Assembly: GCA_001602645.1 (NCBI GenBank)
Contig: LUYE01000015.1
Location: 50,269 to 114,268 of the forward strand
From: Methanosarcinales archaeon Methan_01
Lineage (GTDB): Archaea > Halobacteriota > Methanosarcinia > Methanotrichales > Methanotrichaceae
Reading direction: 5' to 3'
Length of the DNA: 64,000 nt
The notes below the pieces were generated by a model. It was not told the origin of the DNA and did not search any database. It was given only the letters and a program-made list of their open reading frames with translations. Shown piece after piece: positions 53,082 to 63,331 of this stretch (position 1 is its first letter; every line of letters starts with the position of its first letter). Made by a program: the position numbers and the translations under genes.

Positions 53082-54188
53082 TTACTCGGGCGGGGCGAAA
53101 GTAACCCTGGTGCTCCATCCGCAGCTCAGCTCCACCTCGCCGTTCCAGCCCGACCTCGCCATGCAGTCGAAGATCTCGATCCGGGATCCGAGGTCGAGGT
53201 CCTCGATCAGCCGGACCCGGTCGTTCCAGAGGGCGACCCTGACCCGGCCAGTATCGTCGGAGACGTAGATGTTCGCCACCCTCCCGATCGTCCCGTCGTC
53301 CCGCTCGAACTCCCGGACCTCCCCGAGGCCGGATACGAAGCCGGATACGCTGCAGATCGATCCGGCGGCGAGCTCCGATACCGGGGTGATCTTCTCCTGG
53401 TAATCGACCGAAACGTCGCTCTTCTTCACGACCGAGTAGCCGCCGGCCTGGATCTCCACCGAGCCGTACCTCTCTCGGGAGAGGGCGTTCGTCACCTCCA
53501 GGGTGTCGCCCTCCACGAGGTCGATCTCCGCCTTCTCGTTCCAGAGGGTGAGCCTGATCTTCCCTGAGTCGTCCCCGAGGATGACGGACCTGACCAGGCC
53601 GACGGAGCCGTCCCGTCGGGAGAACTCCCGGAACGTCCCCGGGTCGAGGACCCTGGCGCGGATGTGGATGTCCCCCATATCCGCCCTCACCTCCGAGATC
53701 TTGAGGGGCTCCGTCCGGGTGGTGATCTCCGCCTCCACCTCCTCGAGGCCGCCCCGGTCGACCGTCACCTCGGTCCCGAAGTACCCCTCCCGGGTGAACC
53801 CCCGCACCCGCAGGGTCTGGTCGATGTGGATCTCTCCGGTGGAGACGGGCTCCGCCAGCTCGTCCCAGAGGACGATCCTGACGCTCCCGGTCTCGTCGCT
53901 GACGGTGACGTTGACGACCCTCCCGACGCCCCCGCTGCTCCGGGGGAACTCGTGGACATCGGAGATGGCGACGACCTTGCCGACGAAGGTGACCTTCCCC
54001 GTCTCAGGCCTGATCCGGTCGATCTTCAGCTCCACCTCACCGAACTCCCGGGCGACGAGCATCGCCGCTGTCCTCCGGTCGCAGAGCTCCCCCATCAGCT
54101 CGAACTTCTCTCCGACCCTCTCCTCGAACTCCTCGGGGGAGATCTGACCCTTGATCTGCTCGTAGATCTCGCCGATCTCCTGGTCCAT
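53082..54188 (-). CDS. rpa: Replication protein A, three OB folds
   Basis: Single-stranded DNA-binding protein, 368 residues, with three similar OB folds (about 65-155, 165-255, 270-365): VVAISDVHEFPRSSGGVGRVVNVTVSDETGSVRIVLWDE, then RVLDPGTFREF and FVSGLGEVREFERDDGTIGRVANIYVSDDTGRVRVALWND. There is no C-terminal zinc finger. ATG 54188 (MDQEIGEIYEQ) starts 11 nt after the AtwA gene, so both are co-transcribed. Confidence 0.92.
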   Translation of the reverse strand: MDQEIGEIYEQIKGQISPEEFEERVGEKFELMGELCDRRTAAMLVAREFGEVELKIDRIRPETGKVTFVGKVVAISDVHEFPRSSGGVGRVVNVTVSDETGSVRIVLWDELAEPVSTGEIHIDQTLRVRGFTREGYFGTEVTVDRGGLEEVEAEITTRTEPLKISEVRADMGDIHIRARVLDPGTFREFSRRDGSVGLVRSVILGDDSGKIRLTLWNEKAEIDLVEGDTLEVTNALSRERYGSVEIQAGGYSVVKKSDVSVDYQEKITPVSELAAGSICSVSGFVSGLGEVREFERDDGTIGRVANIYVSDDTGRVRVALWNDRVRLIEDLDLGSRIEIFDCMARSGWNGEVELSCGWSTRVTFAPPE

Positions 54189-54199
54189 GAAGACCACCC

Positions 54200-55930
54200 T
54201 CAGGCCTTCTCCGCCGGCGCAGTCGTCTCCGGCTGGGGCTCGAGGTAGGAGGCGTCGCACCGCGAGACGAAGAGGTCGCAGACCTCCTCCGGGTCGCCGT
54301 CGGCGAGGACAGCACCGTTCTCAAAGAGGATCGCCCGGTGGGATATCTCCCGGACGAAGTCGACGTGGTGGCTGACGAGGAGGATGGTGGTGTTGAACTC
54401 GGCGTTGATCCTCTTGATGGCGTTTGCCACCCCCCGGAGGGTTATGGGGTCGATGTCTCCGAAGGGCTCGTCGAGGATGAGGACCCCGGGGTTCGAGGCC
54501 ATCAGGAGGGCGATGGAGACCCTAACCTTCTCGCCTCCGCTGAGCTGGTGGGGATACTTCTCCAGGATCGAGGGATCGAGGTCCAGGACCCTGAAGACAG
54601 GCTCTGCGTACCTCCTCGCCTCCGTCTCCGGAAACCGCGGGAAGAGCTCTTCGAAGATATCCCTCGTCAGCCCCAGCTTGTCCAGGATCGTCTTCGCCTC
54701 GTCCTCCGTCATGTCGGTGAGGGTGTAGATCACGTCCAGGATCTTGTCGCTGATCTTCATCTCCTCCGCCACCTTCCGGGCGTAGTCGATGACGTCCTGC
54801 CCCTTGACCCCGAGCTTGTAGGCGATCTGCTCCAGGATCGTCTCCCCGGGGAAGAGGGCGAACTCCTGGTACATTATCCCGATGTTCCTCCGGACCTCCA
54901 TCCTATCCCTGGAGTACTCCACCATGTCCACCCAGCCGTCTCCGAGCCTGTAGAGGACGGAGCCCTCGTTCGGCCGGGCGATCCCCTGGATGATCTTGAG
55001 GAGGGTCGTCTTCCCCCCGCCGCTCGACCCGATGAGGGCCGTGATCTCCCCATCTTTGATCTCCAAGTTCAGGTCCTCGATCCTCAGAACCTCGCCGGTA
55101 CCGACGAGGTAGTTTCTCTTGCGGAGGTCGACGATCTTGATGGCGGGCGGGGCCTGGGGACGGGGGGCGAGGGGCTCGGCGTCGCCGAGGAGGGATAAGA
55201 ACCGGTTCAGGATCTCTTCAGGGTTCCCCTCGTCCAGGATCTCCCCCTTATCCAGCCAGATCATTCTATCGGCCAGGTACCTGTGGACCTCGGGGAGGTG
55301 GGATACTACGACGGTGGTGATCCCCAGCTCCCGGTTCACGTTCTTGATCGCGTCGAGGACCTCCTGCTTCGTCGCCGGGCAGGCCATGGTGGCGGGCTCG
55401 TCCAGCAGGAGAAGCTTCGGCCTTTTGGCGAGCTGCCTTGCGATCAGAAGCCTCTGTTTCTCGCCGCCGCTGAGGATCGTGGCCAGGTGATTCGCCTTCT
55501 TATCCAGGCCGACGAGCTTCAGGTAATCCATCGCCTCGGCCATCACCCCTTCGTATTCGGGGTCGTACTCCGTCGGGATCGTCTCGTATCCCGTCATCCG
55601 GGAGTAGACCCGCCTTGCCACGTTCTTGAGGGCGGGCTCGGTCCAGAGGCCGAAGTCCCTCTGGAGGTGGATGGCGGTGATCTGCCTCTGCTTTTGGATC
55701 AGCTCTGGCCCCGAGTCGGGGGATATTTCGAGGCCGTCGATCACGATCCTGCCGGAGTCGAAGGTCTCGATGCCGCGGAGGATCTTCAAGAGGGTGCTCT
55801 TGCCGCTCCCGCTCCTCCCCACGATTCCCAGGATCTCACCCTCTCTTGCGTCGAAGCTCACCCCCCTGAGGGCCTCCACCCGGCGGTCTTTCAGCTCGTA
55901 GACTTTGGATATGTTATCAACCTGGAGCAA
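54200..55930 (-). CDS. atwA: Methyl-coenzyme M reductase system component A2 (AtwA)
   Basis: Soluble double ABC ATPase needed to reductively activate methyl-coenzyme M reductase. Walker A sites GRSGSGKST and GSSGGGKTT, signatures LSGGEKQR and LSGGEKVR, and no membrane segments over 576 residues. Methanogen-specific long inter-domain region and the C-terminal CDLFVSRCDASYLEPQ match. Upstream of rpa in one transcript, an unexpected pairing. Confidence 0.92.
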   Translation of the reverse strand: MLQVDNISKVYELKDRRVEALRGVSFDAREGEILGIVGRSGSGKSTLLKILRGIETFDSGRIVIDGLEISPDSGPELIQKQRQITAIHLQRDFGLWTEPALKNVARRVYSRMTGYETIPTEYDPEYEGVMAEAMDYLKLVGLDKKANHLATILSGGEKQRLLIARQLAKRPKLLLLDEPATMACPATKQEVLDAIKNVNRELGITTVVVSHLPEVHRYLADRMIWLDKGEILDEGNPEEILNRFLSLLGDAEPLAPRPQAPPAIKIVDLRKRNYLVGTGEVLRIEDLNLEIKDGEITALIGSSGGGKTTLLKIIQGIARPNEGSVLYRLGDGWVDMVEYSRDRMEVRRNIGIMYQEFALFPGETILEQIAYKLGVKGQDVIDYARKVAEEMKISDKILDVIYTLTDMTEDEAKTILDKLGLTRDIFEELFPRFPETEARRYAEPVFRVLDLDPSILEKYPHQLSGGEKVRVSIALLMASNPGVLILDEPFGDIDPITLRGVANAIKRINAEFNTTILLVSHHVDFVREISHRAILFENGAVLADGDPEEVCDLFVSRCDASYLEPQPETTAPAEKA

Positions 55931-56068
55931 TATCAGGACCTCCTATATCTCATCATTCTGGCAAATGTATAATCGTTCTTCCATTCTGATTCGCCGCCGA
56001 TTCGGGAAAAAGCGAGGCCCGACGTCCCCCCACCCTGAGGCTTCGAGCCTCATGCCGATCCGGCGGGC

Positions 56069-58093
56069 TCATCGGACCTTCGTCCCCGGAGGAGCCTCTT
56101 TCTCGGGGGCGAGGAGGACGGCCTCGCCATCGACGTCGGCGGCGAGGAGCATCCCCTGGGACTCGACGCCGAAGAGCTTAGCGGGCTCGAGGTTGGTGAG
56201 GACGGCGATCCTCTTTCCCACCAGATCCTCGGGGAGGTGGGTCTTGGCGATCCCCGCCACGATCTGCCTCTCCTCGGACCCTATATCGACCAGGAGGCGG
56301 AGGAGCTTATCCGATCCTTTTATCCCCTCTGCCGCTTTCACCTCCCCAACCCTGATGTCGAGGCTCTTGAAATCTTCGAACTTCACGGTCGCCATCTTCT
56401 CTTCTCCCTGCTTCTTCCCCTTTTTCGCGTCTATCGCCGCTATCCTATCCCTGAAGATCTCGTCGAGGTTCGAAACGAGGGCTTCCTCCATCTTGTTGAA
56501 GATGTGCTCGGGGACGCCGAGCATCCTTCCCGCCTCGATCGGGACCAAGGCGTCGTCGAATCGGGCGTCTGCGGCGGTGCCGTCGAGCCCGAGCTGCCTC
56601 CAGGCCAGCTCCATCTTCGCCGGCATCACAGGCTGGAGGAAGATCGCCAGGGCCTTGGCTATCTGGAGGCAGTTCCTCAGGACCGCACCGCACCGCACTC
56701 GGTCGGATTTGGCGAGCTTCCAGGGCTCGCTTCCCTGGAAGTATACGTTACCAAAGTCCGCCAGGGCCATGGCTCCATCGGCGAGCTTCTTGAACTCATG
56801 CTCCTCCAAGGCGGAGACCACCTCGGCGACCGTCTCCTCGATCTTCGCCATCACCTCCGGGTCCAGCTCCCCGGAGGGGACGGACCGGTCGAAGTTCTTG
56901 GAGGTGAAGGTGACGGCCCGATTGACGAAGTTTCCGAGGGCACCCACCAGCTCGCCGTTGACCTTCTCGGCGAAGATCTTCCAGGAGAAGTTCAGCTCCT
57001 TGGTATGGGAGGTGTAGGAGGCGAGGTAGTAGCGGAGGAGGTCGGGGTGGAGCCCTTTATCCAAATAATCGTCGATCACCCAGACGACGTACCCCCTGCT
57101 CTTGGAGAAGGTCTTGTTGTCGATCTTCAGCATACCGCTGGCGACGACGGCGCTGGGGAGGGTGTAGCCCGCCCCCTTCAGCAACGCTGGCCAGAAGATG
57201 CAGTGGTGGTAGACGATGTCTCCTCCGATGAAGTGGACGATTCGAGACGGATTCATCCAGTACCGCTCCCAGTCGCCTTTGGCCCGGTGGGCCCACTCCT
57301 CGGTGAAGGAGATATAGCCTATCGGCGCGTCGACCCAGACATAGACGACGAGATCCTCTGAGCCCGGAAACTTCACCCCCCAGTCGAGGTTTCGGGTGAT
57401 GCACCAGTCCTTCAGCTCCTGCCTCACCCACTCCAGGGCGTAGTTTCTCGCGTTCGTCGTGCCTCCGAGGCTCTGGAGGTAATCGACGAGGAAGTCGCTG
57501 AAGGACGAGAGGCGGAAGAAGTAGTGCCTCTGGGTCCGGTACTCCGCACCGCTGCCGCAGACCTTGCAGACCGGCTCGGCGATCTCCCCCGGCTCCAGGT
57601 GGCGGCCGCACCCCTGGTCGCACTCGTCGCCCCTGGCGGGGGATCTGCAGTAGGGGCAGATCCCCTCGACGTACCGATCGGGGAGGAACCGGTTGCAGGA
57701 GGGACAGTAGGCGAGCTGGATCTCCCGGGGATAGACGTACCCCTCCTCCATCAGAGCCTCGACGATCGACTGGGTCCGGCGGTGGTTGGACGGGTCGTCG
57801 GTGTTTCCGAAGTAGTCGAACTCCACCCCCATCCGCCGAAATACCTCGTCAAAGTGGTCGTGGTATCGGGTCACCAGCTCCGTCGGCGTCGTTCCCCTCT
57901 CCTCGGCGTTGACGACGATGGGAGTTCCATGGGAGTCGGATCCGCAGATGAAGAGGGGTTCTTTTCCCATCTTCTTCAGCCCCCGGACGTAGATGTCGGC
58001 GGGGACGTAGGTCCTGAGGTGGCCGATGTGACAGGGGCCGTTGGCATAGGGCAGTCCACAGGTTACGAGTATGGGAAGTTCGGATGGAGCCAA
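56069..58093 (-). CDS. metG: Methionyl-tRNA synthetase with C-terminal tRNA-binding domain
   Basis: A 674-residue class Ia synthetase. HIGH motif [14 protein letters not shown] equivalent TFSKSRG, and zinc knuckles [15 protein letters not shown], and CDQGC/CKVCG. The C-terminal Trbp111/EMAPII-like OB domain ([48 protein letters not shown]) is fused. TTG 58093 is selected with AGGTG at 8 nt and a TATA CGTATATC at about 58131-58138 (minus strand); the ORF upstream is not MetRS-like. Confidence 0.93.
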   Translation of the reverse strand: MAPSELPILVTCGLPYANGPCHIGHLRTYVPADIYVRGLKKMGKEPLFICGSDSHGTPIVVNAEERGTTPTELVTRYHDHFDEVFRRMGVEFDYFGNTDDPSNHRRTQSIVEALMEEGYVYPREIQLAYCPSCNRFLPDRYVEGICPYCRSPARGDECDQGCGRHLEPGEIAEPVCKVCGSGAEYRTQRHYFFRLSSFSDFLVDYLQSLGGTTNARNYALEWVRQELKDWCITRNLDWGVKFPGSEDLVVYVWVDAPIGYISFTEEWAHRAKGDWERYWMNPSRIVHFIGGDIVYHHCIFWPALLKGAGYTLPSAVVASGMLKIDNKTFSKSRGYVVWVIDDYLDKGLHPDLLRYYLASYTSHTKELNFSWKIFAEKVNGELVGALGNFVNRAVTFTSKNFDRSVPSGELDPEVMAKIEETVAEVVSALEEHEFKKLADGAMALADFGNVYFQGSEPWKLAKSDRVRCGAVLRNCLQIAKALAIFLQPVMPAKMELAWRQLGLDGTAADARFDDALVPIEAGRMLGVPEHIFNKMEEALVSNLDEIFRDRIAAIDAKKGKKQGEEKMATVKFEDFKSLDIRVGEVKAAEGIKGSDKLLRLLVDIGSEERQIVAGIAKTHLPEDLVGKRIAVLTNLEPAKLFGVESQGMLLAADVDGEAVLLAPEKEAPPGTKVR

Positions 58094-58528
58094 ATCAGAA
58101 CACCTGCCGGAGCTATGCCCAAACTTCCTGATATACGTTTCCCATCTCAAAAAGGAGAGGGCGACGGGTCTGGCCGCTCCCCTCAACCTCGGCGGGCCTT
58201 TTTGATCCACCATATAGGGATCTATCGGGCGTTGCCGCTCTCCAGCCGGCGGCCGCCGGGGTCGTGAAGCCCCTCCCGAGATGCGCATCTTCTTTCGGAA
58301 CGATGAGAACGTCGAAGCTCCTTATAGCATCGGGATCTACGGAAGCTACTTATATGGTAAAATTCAAGAATTAGACCCAAGCCGAAGAGATCGACTCGCA
58401 GAACAGGATGGTGGGGGGCGGGAATTTGGCCGAAGATAAGCGAGTTGATCTCTCTGATCGTAAATCGGTCCTGGGCTTCGCGGATCTATGCCATTTATGC
58501 CCTTAAACAAGAAGGGACTGTCGGGAAT
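58094..58528 (+). other. Divergent promoter region between metG and filR1
   Basis: Holds the metG promoter (minus-strand CGTATATCAG, about 58129-58138) and the filR1 promoter; CCATTTATGCC (about 58490-58500) is 30-40 nt before ATG 58529 and CTACTTATATGG is at about 58345-58356. No gene or palindrome stands out in the remainder. Confidence 0.4.
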
Positions 58529-59908
58529 ATGGACGAAAGAGATATGGTTAAACGGGTGAGGTCGTTCGCCAGCTCTGAGCTGAAGCTGAACATTTTGCTC
58601 CGCTTAAAATACAACGAACAGAATATAAATGACCTCCAGACGGCACTGGGGGGGAGGAACACCACCATCCTCCATGCCATAAGGGACATGAGCGATGAGG
58701 ATCTGATCTACAGGGGTCGGTATGGATATAAGCTGACGAACCTTGGGAGTATAAGGACGAGCGTCCTTGAAGGCGTCATCGCCGTCCTGGCAGATCTCGA
58801 GGCCCGCCCCGACTTCTGGCTGAACCACGACATAAGCAGCATTCCGCCGGAGATGCTGGACAGGCTGAGCATGCTCCTCCGGTCAGAGATGATATCTCCG
58901 GACCCCACCACCCCCCTGGAGTGCCAAGAGCGGCTGGCGGCTCTCCTCTCCACCTCCAGTAAGATCATCGCCCTCCTCCCGGTGATGATCTTCCCGAAGG
59001 ACTCGGAGGTCTTCTTAAAGGCCGTCAGGAGGGGGGCGTCGGTCGAGCTGCTGTTGACCGACAATATCGCAGGGACCCTCATGGACGATGAGGGCATACT
59101 GGGCCCTGAGGTCAGAAGGGCGCTGAAGTTTGAGAACTTCAAGTTGCGCCACACCCCCGAGGAGATCAGGCTAGCCCTATTCGTCACCGAATCTTTTCTC
59201 TACCTGGGGCTTTATCGCCTCGACGGAGTCTACGATATCGGGTCCGAGACGATCTATATTGGAGAGGGTGCGGTCCAATGGGGGATGCAGCTCTTTGAAT
59301 TCTATGCCAGAAGGGCCGAGGGTCTCGACGAGGATGGGATCGCCAAACTCTCGTCCTCGGAAGACCTCCCCGGCGGCCCGGAGGCCCTGAAGGGCTCGGC
59401 GGAGGGGCTCACCCCCTTGGAGGAGCTGACGATCGTCCTCGTCGAAGACAATGTCGGTCACGCCGCCTTCATCAGCCGGGTCTTCGAAGAGAGGGGCAAT
59501 CGACGGCGATTACAGCATCTGACCACCCTTCGGGAGGCTCTCGCCTGGATCGGGGAGAATAGGGACGATCCCTTTCTCGTCATCGCAGACTACCTCCTTC
59601 CAGACGGCCACGGCCTGGATCTGACGGGGAACGCTGAGAGCCCACTGGAGGTCGGCTTTCCCCTGATAATCCTCACCGGTTTCGGATCCGAGAAGATTGC
59701 CGTCCAAGCCCTCAAGTCCGGGGCGATCGATTACGTGGTGAAGGACGCCGAGAGCATGCACAGGCTCCCGGAGATCGTCGAAGAGGCCCTCCACAAGTGG
59801 GCCGTATATAAAGGGCGGGAGGGGTCGAAGGCCGATGGCCTCAACGAGGCTCCCCTCCGGGGCGTTGAAGCTTCTACCACCGGTGAGGACGGGCCTCTCA
59901 AGATTTAG
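58529..59908 (+). CDS. filR1: FilR1: HTH-FilR1_middle-receiver response regulator
   Basis: A 459-residue transcription factor: winged helix (SSELKLNILLRLKYNEQNINDLQTALGGRNTTILHAIRDMSDED), FilR1_middle/DUF1724 (about 95-260), a linker, and a C-terminal receiver (about 310-430) with VLVEDN acidic pair, phospho-acceptor Asp354 in VIADYLLPDG, LTG Thr and VVKD Lys. The output-first, receiver-last order is opposite to most response regulators. FilR1 is the DNA-binding regulator of methanogenesis genes in Methanothrix harundinacea. Its stop overlaps that of filI tail-to-tail. Confidence 0.92.
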   Translation: MDERDMVKRVRSFASSELKLNILLRLKYNEQNINDLQTALGGRNTTILHAIRDMSDEDLIYRGRYGYKLTNLGSIRTSVLEGVIAVLADLEARPDFWLNHDISSIPPEMLDRLSMLLRSEMISPDPTTPLECQERLAALLSTSSKIIALLPVMIFPKDSEVFLKAVRRGASVELLLTDNIAGTLMDDEGILGPEVRRALKFENFKLRHTPEEIRLALFVTESFLYLGLYRLDGVYDIGSETIYIGEGAVQWGMQLFEFYARRAEGLDEDGIAKLSSSEDLPGGPEALKGSAEGLTPLEELTIVLVEDNVGHAAFISRVFEERGNRRRLQHLTTLREALAWIGENRDDPFLVIADYLLPDGHGLDLTGNAESPLEVGFPLIILTGFGSEKIAVQALKSGAIDYVVKDAESMHRLPEIVEEALHKWAVYKGREGSKADGLNEAPLRGVEASTTGEDGPLKI

Positions 59909-62592
59909 CGTCCGGCCCGGGGGAGGGTGAAGAGGAAGGTAGTTCCTTTCTCCTCCCCCGGCTCCGCCCAGATCCTGCCGCCGTGGACCTCTATTATCCT
60001 CTTGACTATCGCAAGGCCGACGCCGCTACCCTCGGATTCGGGGTTGAGCTTGTAGAAGAGGTCGAAGACCTTATCTAGCTCCTCTCTTTCTATCCCGATC
60101 CCGTTGTCCCTGACGAAGAAGACGGTCTCGCCCCCCGCCTCTCGCCACCCCATCTCGATCTCGGGGTTCCTCTCCTCTCCCATGTACTTGATGCCGTTCT
60201 CGACGAGGTTCTTCAGCACCTCCTCGATCCTCAGCCTGTCGACCCGGACGGAAGGCCAGCTCTCCGGGAGGATGATCCTGACGTTCTTTGATCTTGTCTT
60301 ATCGGATAGCTCTTTCAGAGCTCCCTCGACGATATCTCCGAAGTAGACCTCCTCGGGGGGGTTGACGACCCGGCCGACCCGGGAGAGCTTCAGGGTGTCC
60401 TTTAGGAGGTGGTCCATCTTGAAGACGGCGTCCTCGATCATCCAAAGGTCGGTCTCTACCTTATCACGATCCATCGCCGAGAGGTCCTCCCGGAGGAACC
60501 CGACGAATCCCTGGATGGTGACCAGGGGAGACCTGAGGTCGTGGGAGACGGTATAGACGAACCGCTCCATCTCGGCGTTCTTCGCCTCCACCTCGCCAAT
60601 CCTCTCCTGGAGCTCTTCTTTCGCCCTCACCAGCTCCATCCTGGTCCTCGACCGGATGATCGCACCGCCGACGATCCCCGCCGCCACCTGGAGGACTGAT
60701 ATCTCGTTATTGCTCCAGGCCCTCTCCCGTCGACAGTCGTCGAAGCCGATGAAGCCCCAGAGCTGGCCCTGGGCGAGGATGGGGACGATAAGGATCGAGA
60801 CGATCCCCTGGGGCTCCAGGCTGGCCCTCTCCGTCTCGGGGAGGTCCTTGATCAGCCCTTTATACGGCAAACCCCTGGAGATCGTCTCGTAGAACGAGGC
60901 GTTATCGGGGTGGTACGGGAGGTTCTGGAGGTTGGGGTTGTTAATCTGGGGTTCGACGTCCTCCTTCTCCCACTCGTAGAGCTGGTTCATGAAGACCTTC
61001 CCATCTTCGGTGTGGTGGTTCTCAAAGATGTAGGCCCGGTCCGCCTCCACCGCCTCCCCCAGGAGCTGGAGGACCTCGATGATGACGCGGTCGATATCGT
61101 CTTTGGTGAGGAGGGTGTACGAGGCGAAAGCGGAGGCGGAGAGGAGCTCGCCCCTCTTCTGGAGTTCGCTCTCGACATATTTCAGATAGGTGATGTCCCT
61201 GGCGATCCCGCATATTCCGACGACCTGACCCCGGTCGTCCCTCAGGGGGACCTTGACGACATGGAAGGTGATCGAATCTCCTTCAGAGGTATCTCTGGCC
61301 ACTTCGCCGACGAAGATGTCACCGGATAGCACCTGGGCGTCTGCATCGCGGATTTGAACTGCCGTCTCGGGGCTGAAGAGGACCTCATCTTTATTTCCCA
61401 GGATCTCCGAAGCCGGCATCCCGAAGATCCTCTCCATCATGGGGTTGACCTGGACGTACCTGCTCTCCCGGTCTTTGATGAAGATGCAGTCTTGGGCGGT
61501 ATCAAAGATCGCCCTCAACCTCTCTTCGCTGTACCTCAGCTTCTGGTGGTAAGTCTCCAGACGATCCAGCATCTCGTTGATCGACTTCGCCAGGTTTGCC
61601 AGCTCGCCCCTTCCAGCTTTTGGAATGTGGAATTCATAGGGCTCTTCCGTCCTTCTGATCGCCTCTACGGAGCTGGTGATGGTCGCCAAAGGGTTGAGGA
61701 GGGACCGCTCCTGGAAGAAGAGGATCGCGCCCCCAACGAAGAGGCTGAAGAGGCCTATCGCCAGCGCCATACGGTGGACGATCTCCATTCCGCTCCGGTG
61801 GATCTCCCTCGGGAGCCGCGCTTCAAAGAGGATGGTGGGGTCCCCATATATGTCCTCGATGGCCTTGGAGGCGATGATCGTCTCCTCGTCTGCCATCTCG
61901 ATCTGGAGGGGAGGATCTGTCGAGGTGAGATCCCTCACCTCTCGGGCCGGGGCTAGGGGCTCCATCCTCAGAGCGAGGCCTGTAAAACTGCCCAGCTCTG
62001 CGACCCTCGCCTCATCCAGGTGATGGCCGACGATGAGAGTCCCAGCGATGGGAGTCTCAGAGGCCCGATCGTTCCACCTACTCCCTGTGATGGGATGGGA
62101 GCTGACCATCAAAAGCCCCTTTTGATCGGCGATTATGCCGGTCATGGCATCTTCTGGCGAGGAATGGGCGAGGAGGGGGTCGTCCCTCTCCAGGTTCAGA
62201 AGAACCTCTGGGGCTGAAACCACCTCCCCGGTGGTCGGATCGAAGGCCCTGGAGTAAAATAAGTCGCCAGAGCCGTCGTAAAATATCATAAAGTCGGTTC
62301 CGAGGTTGGAGAAGGTCCAGTCGTCCAGGTTATTCTGGACGTAATCCTCGTCTTCCCCCATAACGAAATCTCGGGTATCATCCCAGGGGGCCCAGTCCCC
62401 CCCGACCCGCTTCAGGGATGCTAGATCCTCCCGAATGTAGAAGAGGGTAGCTTCAACCTCTTGGTGGACGTAAGCCTCCTCCAGATCCGATAGAGCGCCC
62501 GTCATCAGCTGCCACATGAAGGCGGTGGAGATCAGGCCCATGATGAGGATCATCCCGCCGGTGAAGGCCAGGATGCTTCGGCGCAGCGTCAT
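59905..62592 (-). CDS. filI: FilI: membrane sensor histidine kinase (CHASE4-HAMP-PAS-GAF-kinase), carboxyl-AHL related
   Basis: An 895-residue sensor. Membrane helix 1 (about 9-31), extracellular CHASE4 domain (about 32-275), helix 2 (about 285-305), HAMP (SLLNPLATITSSVEAIRR), PAS (about 365-480), GAF-like domain (about 490-640), HisKA with SHDLRSPL (His684), and HATPase with NLVENG, DNGIGI and GSGVGLAIVK. FilI in Methanothrix harundinacea is reported to produce carboxylated AHLs as a quorum signal and to phosphorylate FilR1 and FilR2. Length and order match that description. The paired filR2 precedes it by 35 nt on the same strand. Confidence 0.9.
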   Translation of the reverse strand: MTLRRSILAFTGGMILIMGLISTAFMWQLMTGALSDLEEAYVHQEVEATLFYIREDLASLKRVGGDWAPWDDTRDFVMGEDEDYVQNNLDDWTFSNLGTDFMIFYDGSGDLFYSRAFDPTTGEVVSAPEVLLNLERDDPLLAHSSPEDAMTGIIADQKGLLMVSSHPITGSRWNDRASETPIAGTLIVGHHLDEARVAELGSFTGLALRMEPLAPAREVRDLTSTDPPLQIEMADEETIIASKAIEDIYGDPTILFEARLPREIHRSGMEIVHRMALAIGLFSLFVGGAILFFQERSLLNPLATITSSVEAIRRTEEPYEFHIPKAGRGELANLAKSINEMLDRLETYHQKLRYSEERLRAIFDTAQDCIFIKDRESRYVQVNPMMERIFGMPASEILGNKDEVLFSPETAVQIRDADAQVLSGDIFVGEVARDTSEGDSITFHVVKVPLRDDRGQVVGICGIARDITYLKYVESELQKRGELLSASAFASYTLLTKDDIDRVIIEVLQLLGEAVEADRAYIFENHHTEDGKVFMNQLYEWEKEDVEPQINNPNLQNLPYHPDNASFYETISRGLPYKGLIKDLPETERASLEPQGIVSILIVPILAQGQLWGFIGFDDCRRERAWSNNEISVLQVAAGIVGGAIIRSRTRMELVRAKEELQERIGEVEAKNAEMERFVYTVSHDLRSPLVTIQGFVGFLREDLSAMDRDKVETDLWMIEDAVFKMDHLLKDTLKLSRVGRVVNPPEEVYFGDIVEGALKELSDKTRSKNVRIILPESWPSVRVDRLRIEEVLKNLVENGIKYMGEERNPEIEMGWREAGGETVFFVRDNGIGIEREELDKVFDLFYKLNPESEGSGVGLAIVKRIIEVHGGRIWAEPGEEKGTTFLFTLPRAGR

Positions 62593-62627
62593 GGTGAAGG
62601 CCTCGGTTCCGCTCTACCTTGGGGGGT

Positions 62628-63095
62628 TCATGTGGGTCTGGGGGAGATGTTCCAGTCGAGCCAGTACCCTTTGATCTCCTCGACGGTCTGCTTCAGGTCC
62701 TCGAAGCTGAGGGGCTTGGTGAGGTAGCTGTTGACGTGGTTGGAGTAGGCCTGCCGGAGGTCGTCTTCGCTGGTGGAGGTGGTGAGGACAACGACGGGGA
62801 TGATCCTCAGCCTCTCCGACTTCTTGATCTGAGATAGGACCTCGTGTCCGTCGATCTTCGGGAGCCTCAGGTCCAGGAGGACCATCTTAGGGAGGCTCCT
62901 CTTCCCCTGTTCGTGGAGGCGGAGGTAATCTAGGGCTGCCTTCCCATCCCTCACCCATTCTATCCTCCCGGAGAAGCCCAGCCGATCGAAGGCTCTCATG
63001 ATCAGCATCGCATGGGCGTTGTTGTCCTCTACGAGCAGTATGGTGAAGGGGTCCTCAGCCTCTCGGACGTCTCCGGAATCCAGGCCGTAGCTCAC
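62628..63095 (-). CDS. filR2: FilR2: stand-alone receiver (Rcp1-like) response regulator
   Basis: A 155-residue receiver only: ILLVEDN, phospho-acceptor Asp75 in MVLLDLRLPKIDG, VVLTTS, and TKP Lys, with no output domain. It lies upstream of filI in the same transcript. In the Fil system FilR2 is a receiver-only partner thought to compete with or buffer phosphoryl transfer to FilR1. Confidence 0.9.
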   Translation of the reverse strand: MSYGLDSGDVREAEDPFTILLVEDNNAHAMLIMRAFDRLGFSGRIEWVRDGKAALDYLRLHEQGKRSLPKMVLLDLRLPKIDGHEVLSQIKKSERLRIIPVVVLTTSTSEDDLRQAYSNHVNSYLTKPLSFEDLKQTVEEIKGYWLDWNISPRPT

Positions 63096-63331
63096 TTTCT
63101 TTCAACCTCCTCTAAAACGAGCTTGTCTCTCGGTACTCTCGGTGATGAAGGCCTCGCACCTGCCTTACTATCATCCGTCCGTGGTTTATGAAGATAACCC
63201 TCCGAGTATACCGAATAATTGTCCATCGCGGGTGCGGAACTGGTGACGATGATTCACCTCCTCAGGTGGTTCCATCGATGAGATCCATCGGACACCTTCG
63301 GAGGGAGGGATCTTCAACGATAATGCGGGTT

